Shown one piece after another: positions 1-12,400 of a stretch of 64,000 nucleotides of DNA. Where the stretch lies: the NCBI RefSeq assembly GCF_001704415.2, contig NC_030811.1, forward strand, positions 75,596,069 to 75,660,068, written 5' to 3'. This DNA comes from Capra hircus. Lineage: Eukaryota > Chordata > Mammalia > Artiodactyla > Bovidae. The notes under the pieces are model-generated. The model had not been told where the DNA came from. It did no database searches and was given only the letters and a program-made list of their open reading frames with translations. Position 1 is the first letter of the stretch, and every line of letters starts with the position of its first letter. The position numbers and the translations under genes are program-made.

Positions 1-2477
1 AGGCTCTTTAGTTCTTCTTCACTTTCTGCCATAAGGGTGCTGTCATCTGCATATCTGAGGTTGTTGATATTTCTCCCAGCAATCTTGATTCCAGCTTGTG
101 CTTCATCCAGCCCAGCATTTCTCATGATGTACTCTACATAAAAGTTGAATAAGCAGGATGACAATATACAGCCTTGATGTACTCCTTTTCCTATTTGGAA
201 CCAGTCTGTTGTTCCATGTCCAGTTCTAACTGTTGCATCCTGACCTGCATACAGATTTCTCAAGAGGCAGGTCACGTGGTCTGGTATTCCCATCTCTTTC
301 AGAATTTTCCATAGTTTATTGTGATCCACACAGTCAAAGGCTTTAGCATAGTCAATAAGGCAGAAATAAATATTTTTCTGAAATTATCTTGCTTTTTCGA
401 TGATCCAGCGGATGTTGGTAATTTGATCTCTGGTTCCTCTGCCTTTTCTAAAACCAGCTTGAACATCTGGAAGTTCATGGTTCACGTGTTACTGAAGCCT
501 GGCTTGGAGAATTTAGAGCATTACTTTACTAGCATGTGAGATGAGTGTAATTGTGCGGTAGTTTGAGCATCCTTTGGCATTGCCTTTCTTTGGGATTGGA
601 ATGAAAACAGACCTTCTCCAGTCCTGTGGCCACTGCTGAGTTTTCCAAATTTGCTGGCATATTGAGTGCAGCACTTTCACAACATCATCTTTTAGGATTT
701 GAAATAGCTCAACTGGAATTCCATCACCTCCACTAGCTTTGTTCGTAGTGATGCTTCCTAAGGCCCACTTGACTTCACATTCTAGGATGTCTGGCTCTAG
801 GTGAATGATCATACCATTGTGAATATCTGGGTTGTGAAGATCTTTTTTGTACAGTTCTTCTGTGTATTCTTGCCACCTCTTTTTAATATCTTCTGCTTCT
901 GTTAGGTCCATACCATTTCCGTCCTTTATTGTACCCATCTTTGCATGAAATGTTCCCTTGGTATCTCTAATTTTCTTAAGATCTCTAGTCTTTCTCATTC
1001 TTTGTTTTCCTCTATTTCTTTGCATTGATCACTGAGGAATACTTTCTTATCTCTCCTTGCTATTCTTTGGAACTCTGCATTTAGATGGGTATTTCTTTCC
1101 TTTTCTCCTGAGCTTTTCCTTTCTCTTCTTTTCACAGCTATTTGTAAAGCCTCCTCAGACAACCATTGTGCTTCTTTGCATTTCTTTTTCTTGGGGATGG
1201 TCTTGATCCCTGTCTCCTAGACAATGTCATGAACCTCCATCAGGCATTCTGTCTATCAGATCTAGGCCCTTAAATCTATTTCTCACTTCCACTGTATAAT
1301 CATAAGGGATTTGATTTAGGTCATACCTGAATGGTCTAGTGATTTCCCCTACTTTCTTCAATTTAAGTCTGAATTTGGCAATGAGAAGTTCATGATCTCA
1401 GCCACAGTCAGCTCTTGGTCTTGTTTTTGCTGATTGTATAAATCTTCTCCATCTTTGGCTGCAAAGAATATAATCAGTCTGATTTCGGTGTTGGCCATTT
1501 GGTGATGTCCATGTATACAGTCTTCTCTTGTGTTGTTGGAAGAGGGTGTTTGCTATGACTAGTGCGTTCTCTTAGCAAAACTCTATTAGCCTTTGCCCTG
1601 CTTCATTCTGTACTCCAAGGCCAAATTTGCCTGTTACTCCAGGTGTTTCTTGACTTCCTACTTTTACATTCTAGTCCCCTATAATGAAAAGGACATCTTT
1701 TTTGGGTATTAGTTCTAAAAGGTCTTGTAGGTCTTTGTAGAACTGTTCAACTTCAGCTTCTTCAGCATTTACTGGTTGGGTCATAAACTTGGATTACTGT
1801 GATACTGAATGGTTTGCCTTGAAAATGAACAGAGATCATTCTGTCATTTTTGAGACTGCATCCAAGTACTGCATTTCAGACTCTTTTGTTGACTATGATG
1901 GCTACTCCATTTCTTCTCAGGGATTCTTGCCCACAGTAGTAGATATAATGGTCATCTGAGTTAAATTCACCCATTCCAGGCCATTTTAGTTTGCTGATTC
2001 CTAGAATGTCGACATTCACTCTTACCGTCTCCTGTTTGACCACTTCCAATTTGCCTTAATTCATGGACCTAACATTCCAGGTTCTTATGCAGTATTGCTC
2101 TTTACAGCATCAGACCTTGCTTCTATCACCAGGCACATCCACAGCTGGGTGTTGTTTTTGCTTTGCCTCTGTCTCTTCATTCTTTCTGGAGTTGTTTCTC
2201 CACTGATCTCCAATAGCATATTGGGCACCTACCGACCTGAGGAGTTCATCTTTCAGTGTCCTATCTTTTTACCTTTTCATACTGTTCAAGGGGTTCTCAA
2301 GGCAAAAATACTGAAGTGGTTTGCCATTCCCTTCTCTAGTGGACCGTGTTGTCAGAACTCTCCACCATGACCCGTCCATCTTGGGTGGCCCTATATGGCA
2401 TGGCTTAGTTTCATTGAGTTAGAGAAGGCTGTGGTCCATGTGATTAGATTGGTTAGTTTTCTGCGATTGTGGTTTCA
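1..2477 (-). mobile_element. BovB (RTE-type) LINE, antisense, 3' end cut by window edge
   Basis: Minus-strand translation shows a reverse transcriptase. 513-1025 is open for 170 codons and contains the KASGGDGIPVELFQ and PIPKKG segments. The YADD catalytic motif is at 42-53. The endonuclease part, at about 1030-2370, is broken by stops and frame changes, so the copy is dead. The unread 3' end lies left of the window. It belongs to the horizontally spread BovB family that is abundant in ruminants. The right boundary is estimated. Confidence 0.9.
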
Positions 2478-2551
2478 TTGGACATTAGGTTAAGACAAAT
2501 TAAATCTATTTCCATTCCACTACTACAGAGAGCAAAGCTACTTCCAAAAAT

Positions 2552-2580
2552 TTTGAATTCCCTCTAAGAGGGAATTCAAA
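2552..2580. repeat. 29-base near-perfect palindrome
   Basis: Arms TTTGAATTCCCTCT (2552-2565) and its exact reverse complement (2567-2580) are separated by one base. It lies about 75 bases beyond the BovB boundary. Confidence 0.8.
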
Positions 2581-2759
2581 TTTGTCAGATTTGCTGCCAA
2601 AGTTCTATCTGAGAATCTAAGGTTTGGCTGTATGCTGTATGGCTATATGCTCTGTATGTATGCTATATATGGGTTTTAATTATTTTAACAAATGTATGTC
2701 ATTCTCCATGAAGTTATTTTGTAAGTTGTAGGAACTTTCTCATATCTGAAGGATGGTCC

Positions 2760-2980
2760 AGGATCCCTAGGTGGCTCAGTAATAAAGAATCCACCTGCCA
2801 ATACAGGAGCCGCAGGAGACACGGGTTCAATCCCTGGGTGGGAAAGATCTGCTGGAGGAGGAAATGGCAACCAACTCTAGTATTCTTGCTTAGGAAATCC
2901 CATGGTCAGAGGAGCCTGGTGAGCTACAGTCCATAAGAGCACAAAGAGTCGGACACAACTGAAGTGACTTTGCACTCACA
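2760..2980 (+). mobile_element. Bov-tA SINE
   Basis: Starts with the tRNA-derived head (ggtggctcagtaataaagaa, B-box like ggttcaatccc), followed by the Bov-A body (ggaggaaatggcaaccaa to gagtcggacacaactgaag). Confidence 0.85.
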
Positions 2981-3251
2981 CGTGCTTATAGTATGATATG
3001 GTATAGTATACTCCCTCCTTGACTGGCCGTCCTCACACCTGTGAGATGAGACAATCATACAAGACAGGCTTTCTAAGAGTCATCCTCTCCTTTCCACTCC
3101 AAAGTGTGCTTGTCTTCCTTCTTTTGTCCATAGTTCAGTGTCTTTTTCATCAGGGTCTCCCCCAGAGCAGAGTTTTTGTGCACCCTGTGACATGACGCAC
3201 ACCTTTAGAGCCCTTCACAGGCAATTCATTCACACACCTCGTACCAAAGTT

Positions 3252-3643
3252 CATGCCTCCTTTCTAGACCCTACTTGTACCTGTTGGTCATGGGCTGTGA
3301 TGGTTCAGTTGAGGCTGAGTTGAGCTGACCCATGCTTCTTCCCAGGTGTACGCCTGTGAATGAAATTACTAGATCATATGATAACTCTGTATTCAACATT
3401 TTGAGAAACTGATAACCTGTTTTCCTACAGCATCTAGGAGGAGCATATGAGGATTCACATTTCTTCATATCCTTGCCAACGCTTGTTATTTCCATGTTTT
3501 TATCACAGTCATCATAGGATAACTATTCAACTCAAAATATCAAATACACCTGGGAAGAGGCATGGGTCGGCTCAGCTCAGCCTCAACTGAACCATCACAG
3601 CCCATGACCTACAGATACAAGTAGGCTCTAGAAAGGAGGCATG
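3252..3643. repeat. 99-bp inverted repeat with 194-base spacer
   Basis: Left arm 3252-3350 and right arm 3545-3643 are reverse complements without gaps. They differ at 6 of 99 positions by hand alignment. The spacer resembles an old L1 3' end (cacatttcttcatatccttgcc). Confidence 0.85.
3351..3520. mobile_element. old L1 3' region fragment
   Basis: The phrases actagatcatatgataactct and cttcatatccttgccaacgc match common mammalian L1M 3' sequence. It fills the spacer between the inverted arms. The subfamily is not determined. Confidence 0.45.
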
Positions 3644-3691
3644 AGATATAAGCTTCAGAAAGTTATAGCTAACTGTGGTTTGAATTTGCAT

Positions 3692-3898
3692 TTGGCAGGT
3701 GACACTAGTGGTAAAGAACCCACCTGCCAATGCAGGAGACATAAGAGACACACCAGTTTATTCCCTGAGGGGGGAAGATCCCCTGGAGGAGGGCATGGCC
3801 ACCCACTCCAGTATTCTTGCCTGGAGAATCCCCATGGACAGAGGAGCCTGGAGAGCTACAGTCCATAGGGTTGCAAAGAGCTGGACATGACTTAAGCT
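3692..3898 (+). mobile_element. Bov-tA SINE
   Basis: Diverged head (caggtgacactagtggtaaag) and typical body ending gagctggacatgacttaa. Confidence 0.82.
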
Positions 3899-4729
3899 CC
3901 TGTGCGCTCGATGACTAATGTTTCGCATCTTTTCATGCATTTATTGGCCATTTATGTATCTTCTTTGGAGTTTTCTCCACTTTTGTCTAACACAGAGAAA
4001 TAGAGTCATGGAGGAAATTTTATGCCCAATAGAAAGAAAAGGTCTTGACTAGCAAGGTAAATATGGGACACATTTTGAAATAAGACAGACACTGTAGAGC
4101 CTCTAACTCAATCTCAGAGTGCCAAAGGTTTCAACTCTGACATTGAATAGCAGAAATCAGGATAGACTTGTGTGTATATATAGCAGCAATAGCCAGGCAA
4201 AGCTGTCCACAAATAAAAAACTGTTATATTTTAAGAATGAGATTATTTTGTACAGGTTGAGATAGAGTTTTGAAGGGTTTGCTTATTGAGAATACAGGGT
4301 AATAATGAACCGATAGATCCTTGCCTTGTCTCGGTTTTATGAGTAAATCAGTATGACTTAGGGCACTGTGCTTTAACATCATCATTAGTAGAGTTGGAGG
4401 ATTGGCTATATTTTCTAGTCTTAAATATTTTATGTATCTCTGAGAGTAAAGAAAACATCACGGAAGAGTGAGAAAGCTTATTAAAAATTATGTATTGTTT
4501 CTATCAAAGAACTTTTTTTCATGATGATGGTGAAGTCTCATCAGGACTTCATAAGCAGACATAGCCATTTTGAAGAAAAGAGCAGATATAAAAGACCCTG
4601 AAGTAAATATCAGAATTCATTAAAAGGTGTGTAGACAGTGTGGGAAAAGTTTCCTTGGAAGAGCAATGATGGAAACCATACTATTGACAATAACATTTTA
4701 ACTGCTTAGCAATGGATGTTTAATTATTA

Positions 4730-5110
4730 TGCAACACTTATGGAGCACTTACTATGTGATGTAAATGGAGAGGAAATTATATAAATTCAGAAAAGATGCA
4801 AGGAGAGGCCTTTCAAGGATGTGGAAAAAGGAGAAATCTGCTCTGGGGCCATTTTCCCCACAACTCCAGGAGCAGCAGCCGATGGTGACTATCATTATAA
4901 GAAGCTTCAGGATGAATGATGACACCTGCCAAGGGACTTCACCAAGACACTTTCAAGTCTTGATAAACATGAACTAATTAATGTTCACAACACCATTGTG
5001 AGGTGGAAAGTAGCATTTTCCTAGTTTTACAGACAGGGAAGTATCAGCATGTAAACATAAGTGATTTGGCCCCTTTACATAGTGAAGCTGTGACAAGACA
5101 ATAAGAAGTT
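4730..5110 (+). mobile_element. MIR-like ancient SINE, interrupted
   Basis: Resembles the MIR core: gcacttactatgtg at the left, then ttaatgttcacaacaccattgtgagg, ttttacagacagggaag and gtgatttggccc at the right. About 130 bases of unrelated sequence separate the halves. Confidence 0.5.
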
Positions 5111-5355
5111 CTGGAAGTTCAACTTTCAGACTTTCATTTTCTACTTACCTTCCAATTCATCCCTTAGTGAAAGTGTTGCCTTTTCTTATAAGACTATATT
5201 GGACAGTGTATGTACTCATTTTACAGGGCAGATACAGTTATTTCCAAGAATATAAAATCATCACATTTGAGATGGGGACCCTAGAAATCATCTAATAAAC
5301 CCCCTTTTTACATGTATTAAGTTATTCACCATGAGCATAGAATTTACTAGGACCA

Positions 5356-5584
5356 GAATATAGATTAAAGTGAAAGTGAAGTCGCTCAGTCATGTCCAAC
5401 TCTTTGTGACCCCATGGACTATAGTCTACCAGGCTCCTCCATCCATGGGATTTTCCAGGCAAGAATACTGGAGTGGGTTGCCATTTCCTTCTCCAAGAGA
5501 TCTTCCCAACCCAGGGATTGAACCCCAGTCTCCTGCATTGTAGGAAGACACTTTACTGTCTGAGCCACCAGGGAATATAGATTA
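5356..5584 (-). mobile_element. Bov-tA SINE with 12-bp target duplication
   Basis: The body reads tcagtcatgtccaactcttt to gagccaccaggg, antisense. It is flanked by GAATATAGATTA at 5356-5367 and 5573-5584, so the insertion itself is 5368-5572. Confidence 0.9.
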
Positions 5585-6148
5585 GAGCCCTTATTTATCT
5601 TGACTTTCATTGACCAACTCTGATTTTCACACATTCTATGCATAATATTCTACTGTTTCCTTTTCTGTGGAATGCTGCAAAATTGTACAAATTGAAAGTG
5701 TCATGATCAGAAGTCCCCATGAAAGCTATCAACCCAAACAGTGCACCTGGCTCTTAAATCTTCTGTAAGTCTGTTAAGTGGCTACCTGGACTGTGATCAG
5801 CACAGCCAGTGAGTGATCAGAAAACCACCACATGCTATGCAGCTCTGCCATCTCCTAACTCTTAGGAAGATCTCCCTCACTTTAGCAGTCATCAAATCAC
5901 TGCCCCCTCCACCAATGAACCCCCAGCTCCTGCCCATCCACTCTCAAGACTTCTTCTATTCAGATTTTCCTGGCCACCTTTATTGCTACCAATTTAACAT
6001 TCTCTCAGTAAGTGTGCATGAAGCCCTATCTATAGGAGTCACCAACCATAAACTGATAAATAAGGAAAACAGCAGAGGAAATAATGCATAAGTAGGCACT
6101 TTTAATAAAAGGTGAGAAGAGCTATGATAAAAGGTGATGGGCTAGTCA

Positions 6149-6480
6149 AAATGTCCATCATCATGTCTACAAATAATAAATACTGAAGAGGGTGTGGAGA
6201 TAAGGGACCCCTCCTACACTCTTAGTAGGAATGTAAATTGGTACAGCCACTATGGAAAACAGTTTGGAGATGCCTTAAAAAACTAAAAATAGAGATACTG
6301 TATCATCCAGCTATCCTAACTTCTGGGCTTATATCTGGAAAAGATGAAAACTACAACTCAGAAAGATACACATACCTCATTGTAGCACTATTACAATAAC
6401 CAAGACACGGAAGCAAACTAAATGCCTCTTGACAGATGAATGGATAAACAAGATGTGGTATACATACACACACAATGGAA
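6149..6480 (+). mobile_element. L1 fragment, 3' end of ORF2
   Basis: Matches the familiar L1 ORF2 end (tgtaaattggtacagccact, aaaactaaaaatagagatac, gacagatgaatggataaaca, then acacaatggaat). It stops abruptly at 6480, where a BovB fragment has landed. Confidence 0.8.
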
Positions 6481-6968
6481 TGTTGCTGTTCAGTCACTTA
6501 GCCGTGTCCGACTCTTTGTGACCCCATGGACTGCAGCACATCAGGCTTCCTGTCCATCACCAACCCCCGGAGCTTGCTCGAACTCTTGTCTATTGAATCA
6601 GTGATGCCATCCAACTATCTAGTCCTCTGTCATACCCTTCTCCTCCCACCTTCTATCTTTCCCAGCTTCAGGGTCTTTTCCAATGAGTTAGCTGTTCACA
6701 TCAGGTGGCCAAAGTATTGGAACTTCAGTTCAGCATCAGTCCTTCCATGAATATCCAGGGTTGATTTCCTTTAGAATTGACTGGTTTGATCTCCTAGCAG
6801 TCCAAGGGACTCTCAAGAGTCTTCTCCAACACAACAGTTTCAAAGCATCAAATTCCTCGGCCCTCAGCCTTCTTTGTGGTCCAACTCTCACATCCATACG
6901 TGACTACTGGAAAAACCATAGCTTTGACTATATGGACCTTTGACTATATGGACCTTTGACTATATGGC
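6481..6968 (-). mobile_element. BovB 3'-end fragment (ART2-like), antisense
   Basis: Begins tgttgctgttcagtcactta and continues through gtgatgccatccaactatct, tcaggtggccaaagtattgg and ccaactctcacatccata, the usual BovB 3' part read in reverse. It ends in a 16-base unit (gactatatggaccttt) repeated in tandem at 6925-6968. Confidence 0.78.
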
Positions 6969-7483
6969 AAATAACTATATCACCACAATTGTTATAAATA
7001 CTATGAAAGGAAAAGAACTTTTTGCTATGGAAGAAATGTAATTTTTAAAGGGCTCTGAAAGAATATTTCTCTATGAGGACCTGACGTTTTCTCTAAGACT
7101 TAAAGGATACAAGGGTTAACCGGGCAGAGACAAAAGGAAAACATGCCGGTGGAAGGGAGGCAAGAGTTTGGGGAGCCTTGTGAGCTGAGAGGATGAGCAA
7201 GGCTCCAGAATTAAATAGCGAGGCTAGCGGGGTAAAGGAGAGAGCTCAGCTCAGGCAGAGCCTCGTGGACCAAGGAGGAGCTTGCAGTTGAAGTTAAATG
7301 CAATAAGAAGTGACAGGAGGGTTTTAGGTCAACTTTCCTCTGCTGAGAGGAACAGATGGGAGCTGGCAAAACAGGTTGTGAAGAAATGAGTGCATAGATG
7401 CTCAGTAAAGAAATATCAAACTGAATTATTTACTTTCAGAGTGAAGATTTGAGTTTTGTTTCTTTTCTATTTTCTAAACTTAA

Positions 7484-7703
7484 TATGTGCAAAGTTGCTC
7501 AGTCATGTCCAATTCTGTGTGACCCCCATGGACTGAAGCATGGCAGGCTTCTCTGTTCACGGGGATTCTCCAGGCAAGAAAAGTGGAGTGGGTTGCCATG
7601 CCCTTCTCCAGGGGATCTTTCCTACCCAGGGATTGAACCCATGTCTCTTGGGTCTCCTATATTGTCAGGAGGTTCTTTACCACTAGCACCACCTGGAAAG
7701 CCC
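7484..7703 (-). mobile_element. Bov-tA SINE
   Basis: Antisense body and head: gctcagtcatgtccaattct through ccagggattgaacccatgtc to ctagcaccacctggaaagcc. Confidence 0.87.
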
Positions 7704-8696
7704 AAATTTAATATATATGAGTTCAATTAGAAAATTTTAAATTCTTGTTCTTTGGTATTTGGTCCTGCCTAAAACAGATATCTTTCAGTCACGTGGTTAA
7801 CATATCTCTTAATGACAAAAGTATATGAATCCATGAAACAAAAGTTGCTTTGGCTAATTATTTCCCCCATGCTCTTTGAATGTTCAAGCTCACTTGAGCC
7901 TCAGGGATTGTTTGGATTTTACTGCCATCTAGTGTCTCTAAACACATAAGTTTATTTGTGTTTCTAAACAAGACACTCCTCCCAAGCTATGCAAGTGAGC
8001 AAATAAATTTCTGCTTATGTAGTGGGAGAATCTCTGTTTGGGTTTTATTTATATTGCATTTAAATCATTGTAAAGTAAGTCTGATCTTACTACCCTCTGT
8101 TTTGTCTGTCTAGTTATCTAGGGTTTCATTGATCCTTCTGACTTACAGCCCCACTGTCTTCCTAAGGTTCTCATTGTGCGAATTCCTCCAAAATGTTATG
8201 TGAGGCCTATCAGTGTGCCCCCTGCACAAAAGCATCTGACTTTTGGTAGCATGGGGGAGTTGAAACCCTCTCCCCAAGTCAAATGCAGAGGGCTTGTGGC
8301 TGCTTAAGGACAAACATCTTTTCCTAAAATGCAAATATAAGTTAGTAGCAGACCTGGTGTCCCTTCACAGTGGTTTCCACCCAAAATTCAGGGCTTACTG
8401 GCTCCCTGAGGCTACTGGTTTTAGCATTAGTTTTGGTTTCTGTTCTAATCTGTTTTTACAAGGCTCAGAAATATCATTGGCCCAAAATGTATTCTCAAGC
8501 TATTGCAGTTCAATTTGGCTTGGTTTTATTAATCAAAGTTGGGCAGAGAGCACTGCCATTACCAACACTTTCTTCAGAACACAGGCGAGGGTATACATAC
8601 ATTTGTGTTACGTTCCTCCATGCACTTGTTTAAACATATCAGAACACGTTCTTTTGTCCAACCCATCCTTCATTATAATTTTATTTCTCTTCAAAG
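7704..8696 (+). other. RELN: end of RELN intron 46
   Basis: Unique AT-rich intronic sequence leading to exon 47. No repeat, exon or RNA gene was recognised. The open frames at 8143-8841 overlap exon 47 by chance and have no reelin content upstream of 8697. Confidence 0.6.
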
Positions 8697-8837
8697 GTCC
8701 CAAGCCACTCGTTTCCGTTGGCATCAGCCAGCTCCTTTTGACAAGCAGCAGACGTGGGCAATAGATAATGTCTATATCGGGGATGGCTGCATAGATATGT
8801 GCAGTGGCCATGGAAGGTGCATCCAAGGAAACTGTGT
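8697..8837 (+). CDS. RELN: RELN exon 47: end of repeat 6A and start of EGF6
   Basis: 141 bases. The acceptor is ttcaaag and the donor gtaagt. The exon starts with the third base of a split codon and ends after two bases of a Val codon. It encodes the closing strand of subrepeat 6A ([15 protein letters not shown], then WAIDNVYIG) and the first five cysteine positions of EGF6 up to GNC. The Lys codon at 8743-8745 aligns with Lys2467 of mouse reelin, one of two lysines reported as needed for VLDLR/ApoER2 binding. Confidence 0.97.
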
Positions 8838-9359
8838 GTAAGTAGGTTTTTTTCTCTCTTCTGTAGAAAGTCCCTGACTCACATTCCAGCCAGATTTTTC
8901 TGAAACTGGTTTTTTAATCACTCCCAAACTGCCTTAAGTTATATATATTTTTCCTGAAATCTGACACTGAGCTAACTATGAAGTTTATGGCTATAGAATC
9001 TTCATTACTGGTTAGAGATTAGAAACTGAACAATGGCTATCTTTTAAGGAGAAGACTGAGTTATAATTGACTGTATTTTATTTTCTTCTGTGTTTTTGTG
9101 ATACACCTGAGCCTTGAAAAAAATATTAAAGGAGGTTCAAGAGTTCAGCATATTCTAACTGAAAATAATACATCAAAAATATTTTTCTCACTTAGGTCTG
9201 AATGTATATGTAATGATGTGCATTACTTGTGGTTTGAATGGTATTCCTATGTTATTTGCATAAGAAAGTATACAAATACCTGATCAATTTGCTAGATGTA
9301 TTTCATGGAGAGACCTGGAATTTTACTCTTATAGAGCCTTAGTGTCTTTGGAAGGGTCT

Positions 9360-9411
<52 letters not shown>

Positions 9412-9450
9412 GTGTCTCTTATAGAGCCTTAGCGTCTTTGGAAGGATCAA

Positions 9451-9496
<46 letters not shown>

Positions 9497-12400
9497 GTGT
9501 ACTAGGGGGCTCTGTGCTTTATTTTCAAAGACTCTACTGTTAGATGGCGTAGTATGAATGAAGATCCTGATAAAGAATTCACATTTCCCTTCTCCATTAA
9601 TCTCTGCACACCTGGGAAGTCTTTCTTTTGATTAATGATTCTAGCCCATATCAACCTCTGCAACCCCAGAGCTTCCCAGTCCTATATTCATATTTCTTCC
9701 CACATTGAACAGAGAATTCAATCCTGTGGTCAGAGATGGCAGATGCTATCCAAAGTGCCTTTTGCTATTTGGAACCTGGCCTCTTGAATTCCTGATTGGC
9801 CCAAAGTCTCTGTTAAAAAGCCTGATTTCATAAGTTATTAGGACCAACCAGGTTAGTTTGGTATCTGCAGTTGCTTATCAGCCATCCAGAGCTGTGTCAT
9901 GTAGGAACTGGGCTTTAGTAAATTCTTTCAGGTTGCTTCTTTCTTTCCATCTGTAAGCCCAAGTCACTAATTTAGGAAAGCCTAGAGACAGTTACAGAGA
10001 AGGCAGTGGCACCCCACTCCAGTACTCTTGCCTGGAAAATCCCATGGACGGAGGAGCCTGGTGGGCTGCTGTCTATGGGGTTGCACAGAGTCGGACACAA
10101 CTGAAGCTACTTCACTTTCACTTTTCACTTTCATACATTGGAGAAGGAAATGGCCACCCACTCCAGTGTTCTTGCCTGGAGAATCCCAGGGACAGGGAAA
10201 CCTGGTGGGCTGCCATCTATGGGGTCGTACAGAGTCAGACACGACTGAAGCGACTTAGCAGCAGCAGCAGCAGCAGAGGCAGTTAATACACTGCTTATTT
10301 CTAATCTAAAGCACTGTTAAGGAGAGCAGCTGAATTACGGCAAATTCTGTAAAGATAACTAATCTGTTATCATCTTGGACTAGGAAAAGGAGTTGGCCTC
10401 ACTGATTTGAGAGCACACTTTCAGGGCCTGTGTTTGATGCTGACTTTTCTCTTTCTCCACTCCCAGCTGTGACGAACAGTGGGGTGGCCTGTACTGTGAT
10501 GAGCCTGAGACCTCTCTTCCAACTCAACTCAAAGACAACTTCAATCGGGCCCCATCTAACCAGAACTGGCTGACTGTGAATGGAGGGAAATTAAGTACCG
10601 TGTGTGGAGCTGTGGCTTCAGGAATGGCTCTTCATTTCAGTGGGGTCAGTATTTGGTTGCTGTTTATTCATTTCTGCATCCTCTGAGTTCCTCCCCCTCC
10701 CAAAACTGACTCTCTTTTGAAGTTTAATCAACAAATCAAGATGCAGAGTTAGAAACTCTAAATGAACAAACCTGATGTGAACTCACAACTTTCTACAAAT
10801 CAGAAAATGCTAACCATTTTCCACATTTTCCTGTCAAAAATCAGTTTTGACAATTTAACTATGCAGGGTGGTGTCAGTATAGGTATATTTAAGTGCACAT
10901 TTTTTAAAAAAAGGATTTAAATGAATTTCCACCCTGGGACAGAGAGCTTGCACAATGTGTGAGGGTCTTCCATCTGGATGATGTTCTAATTGAAAATTCC
11001 TGAGCTTGCAACAGATTTGGGATTTAATGAGCCAAAAATCTGGAAAATGAGCTTTGGTGTTTCCTGAATTTATTAACAATAATTAACCCCTTATATAACT
11101 TACCCAAGCAAGAATAACTGTTAGTAATTTCTAGACATTTATATTTATAGCAGATTATTTTGTGAATGATAGCAGCAATGTTAGAAAATTGCTTTGAGAA
11201 ATTTTATAATCATTCTGCACTACTGCCAAAGATGACTTGTTTAAAAGTAGAATTTCTCCAGTAGTATGATTAAATACCTTTCATAGGTAAATTTAATTTT
11301 TTAAAATTGCAAATTCACTGTCAGTTATTTGTTTCCCTACCACGCCCTACCTTAGAGTTTGCATTTGTGCCAATGAAGTGTACTAGTATTTTAGGCCAAG
11401 AGTAGCAACAGAACATACAGCATACAGAATTTTTATAATCATCAACAGTGGTGAAGAATGCAATGTTCACAATACTCTTTCTTCTTTAGTATTAACTTAG
11501 ATAGAACTCTGATACCTAGTTTTCCTCATAGTTTCACCTATTAATAAGAAATAACTACTTATCTATGTTAATGAATTAATATAGAAAATATTAAAAATCA
11601 ACTGTAAAAGTTTAAAAAGCTTACAACTAGTATTGCTAATTATAATTAAGTTGTATTTTGGGGCATCATTTTAAAATTTCATATTAAAATAGTCATCTCA
11701 ATGCGCTATTTTATTAATAGCCAATGCCTTTTTAAAAATCTAACAGATACCTATAAATAACTAGAAATAGTTTAAGAAAAATATAGAATAGTTACTTTAA
11801 TTCCAGCTCTCCTATTGCCTAGAAAAAAACAAAAGAGAATCTCCTTAGAATACATTGCCCTTTGTAAGTTCTAATACTAAAATTTCAAAATTCAGCATAT
11901 GTTTTCTGTGTACCTACTGTGCGCTAGAGGCCATACTAGAAGCTAGTATAGTAGGAGAAATGATAAGAAAATCATTACTTCAGTACTGGGTGAGCTGTAT
12001 TACAAAAGAAAGGATGGAAGCCAGAGAACACCTGGAACCTGTCATGACTATTCCTTATCACCGTATCGTTGCACTCTGCTTCTTAGGGCTGCAGTCGGCT
12101 ATTGGTCACCGTGGATCTAAACCTCACAAATGCTGAGTTTATCCAGTTTTACTTCATGTATGGATGCCTGATCACACCAAACAACCGTAACCAAGGTGTT
12201 CTTTTAGAATACTCTGTCAATGGAGGCATTACCTGGAACCTACTAATGGAAATCTTCTATGACCAGTACAGTAAACCTGGGTTTGTATTCTGTTTTATCT
12301 CCAATAACTAGTATGTTATCAACATTGCTTGATAAGACCTGCCGGGAATCTGTCACAGGGACCACAGGGAGACCTGAACCACACTCACCACCACTAGAGG

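Larger units (their letters stand above)
8838..10466 (+). other. RELN: RELN intron 47
   Basis: Contains a duplicated unit with GT microsatellites (9326-9500) and a Bov-A2 SINE (about 9996-10277). The rest is unique sequence. Confidence 0.8.

Noticed and set aside
513..1025. 170-codon minus-strand frame as a host gene
   Set aside because: It is the reverse transcriptase part of a broken BovB element, with the YADD motif further on at 42-53.
2760..2980. tRNA-like heads of the SINEs as tRNA genes
   Set aside because: They lack a full cloverleaf and continue directly into the Bov-A body.
8294..8764. 156-codon frame overlapping exon 47
   Set aside because: Different frame from reelin in the exon, and the upstream part has no protein similarity I recognise.
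9361..9500. GT repeats as a CRISPR-like or regulatory array
   Set aside because: They are plain dinucleotide microsatellites inside a duplicated unit, with no spacers.
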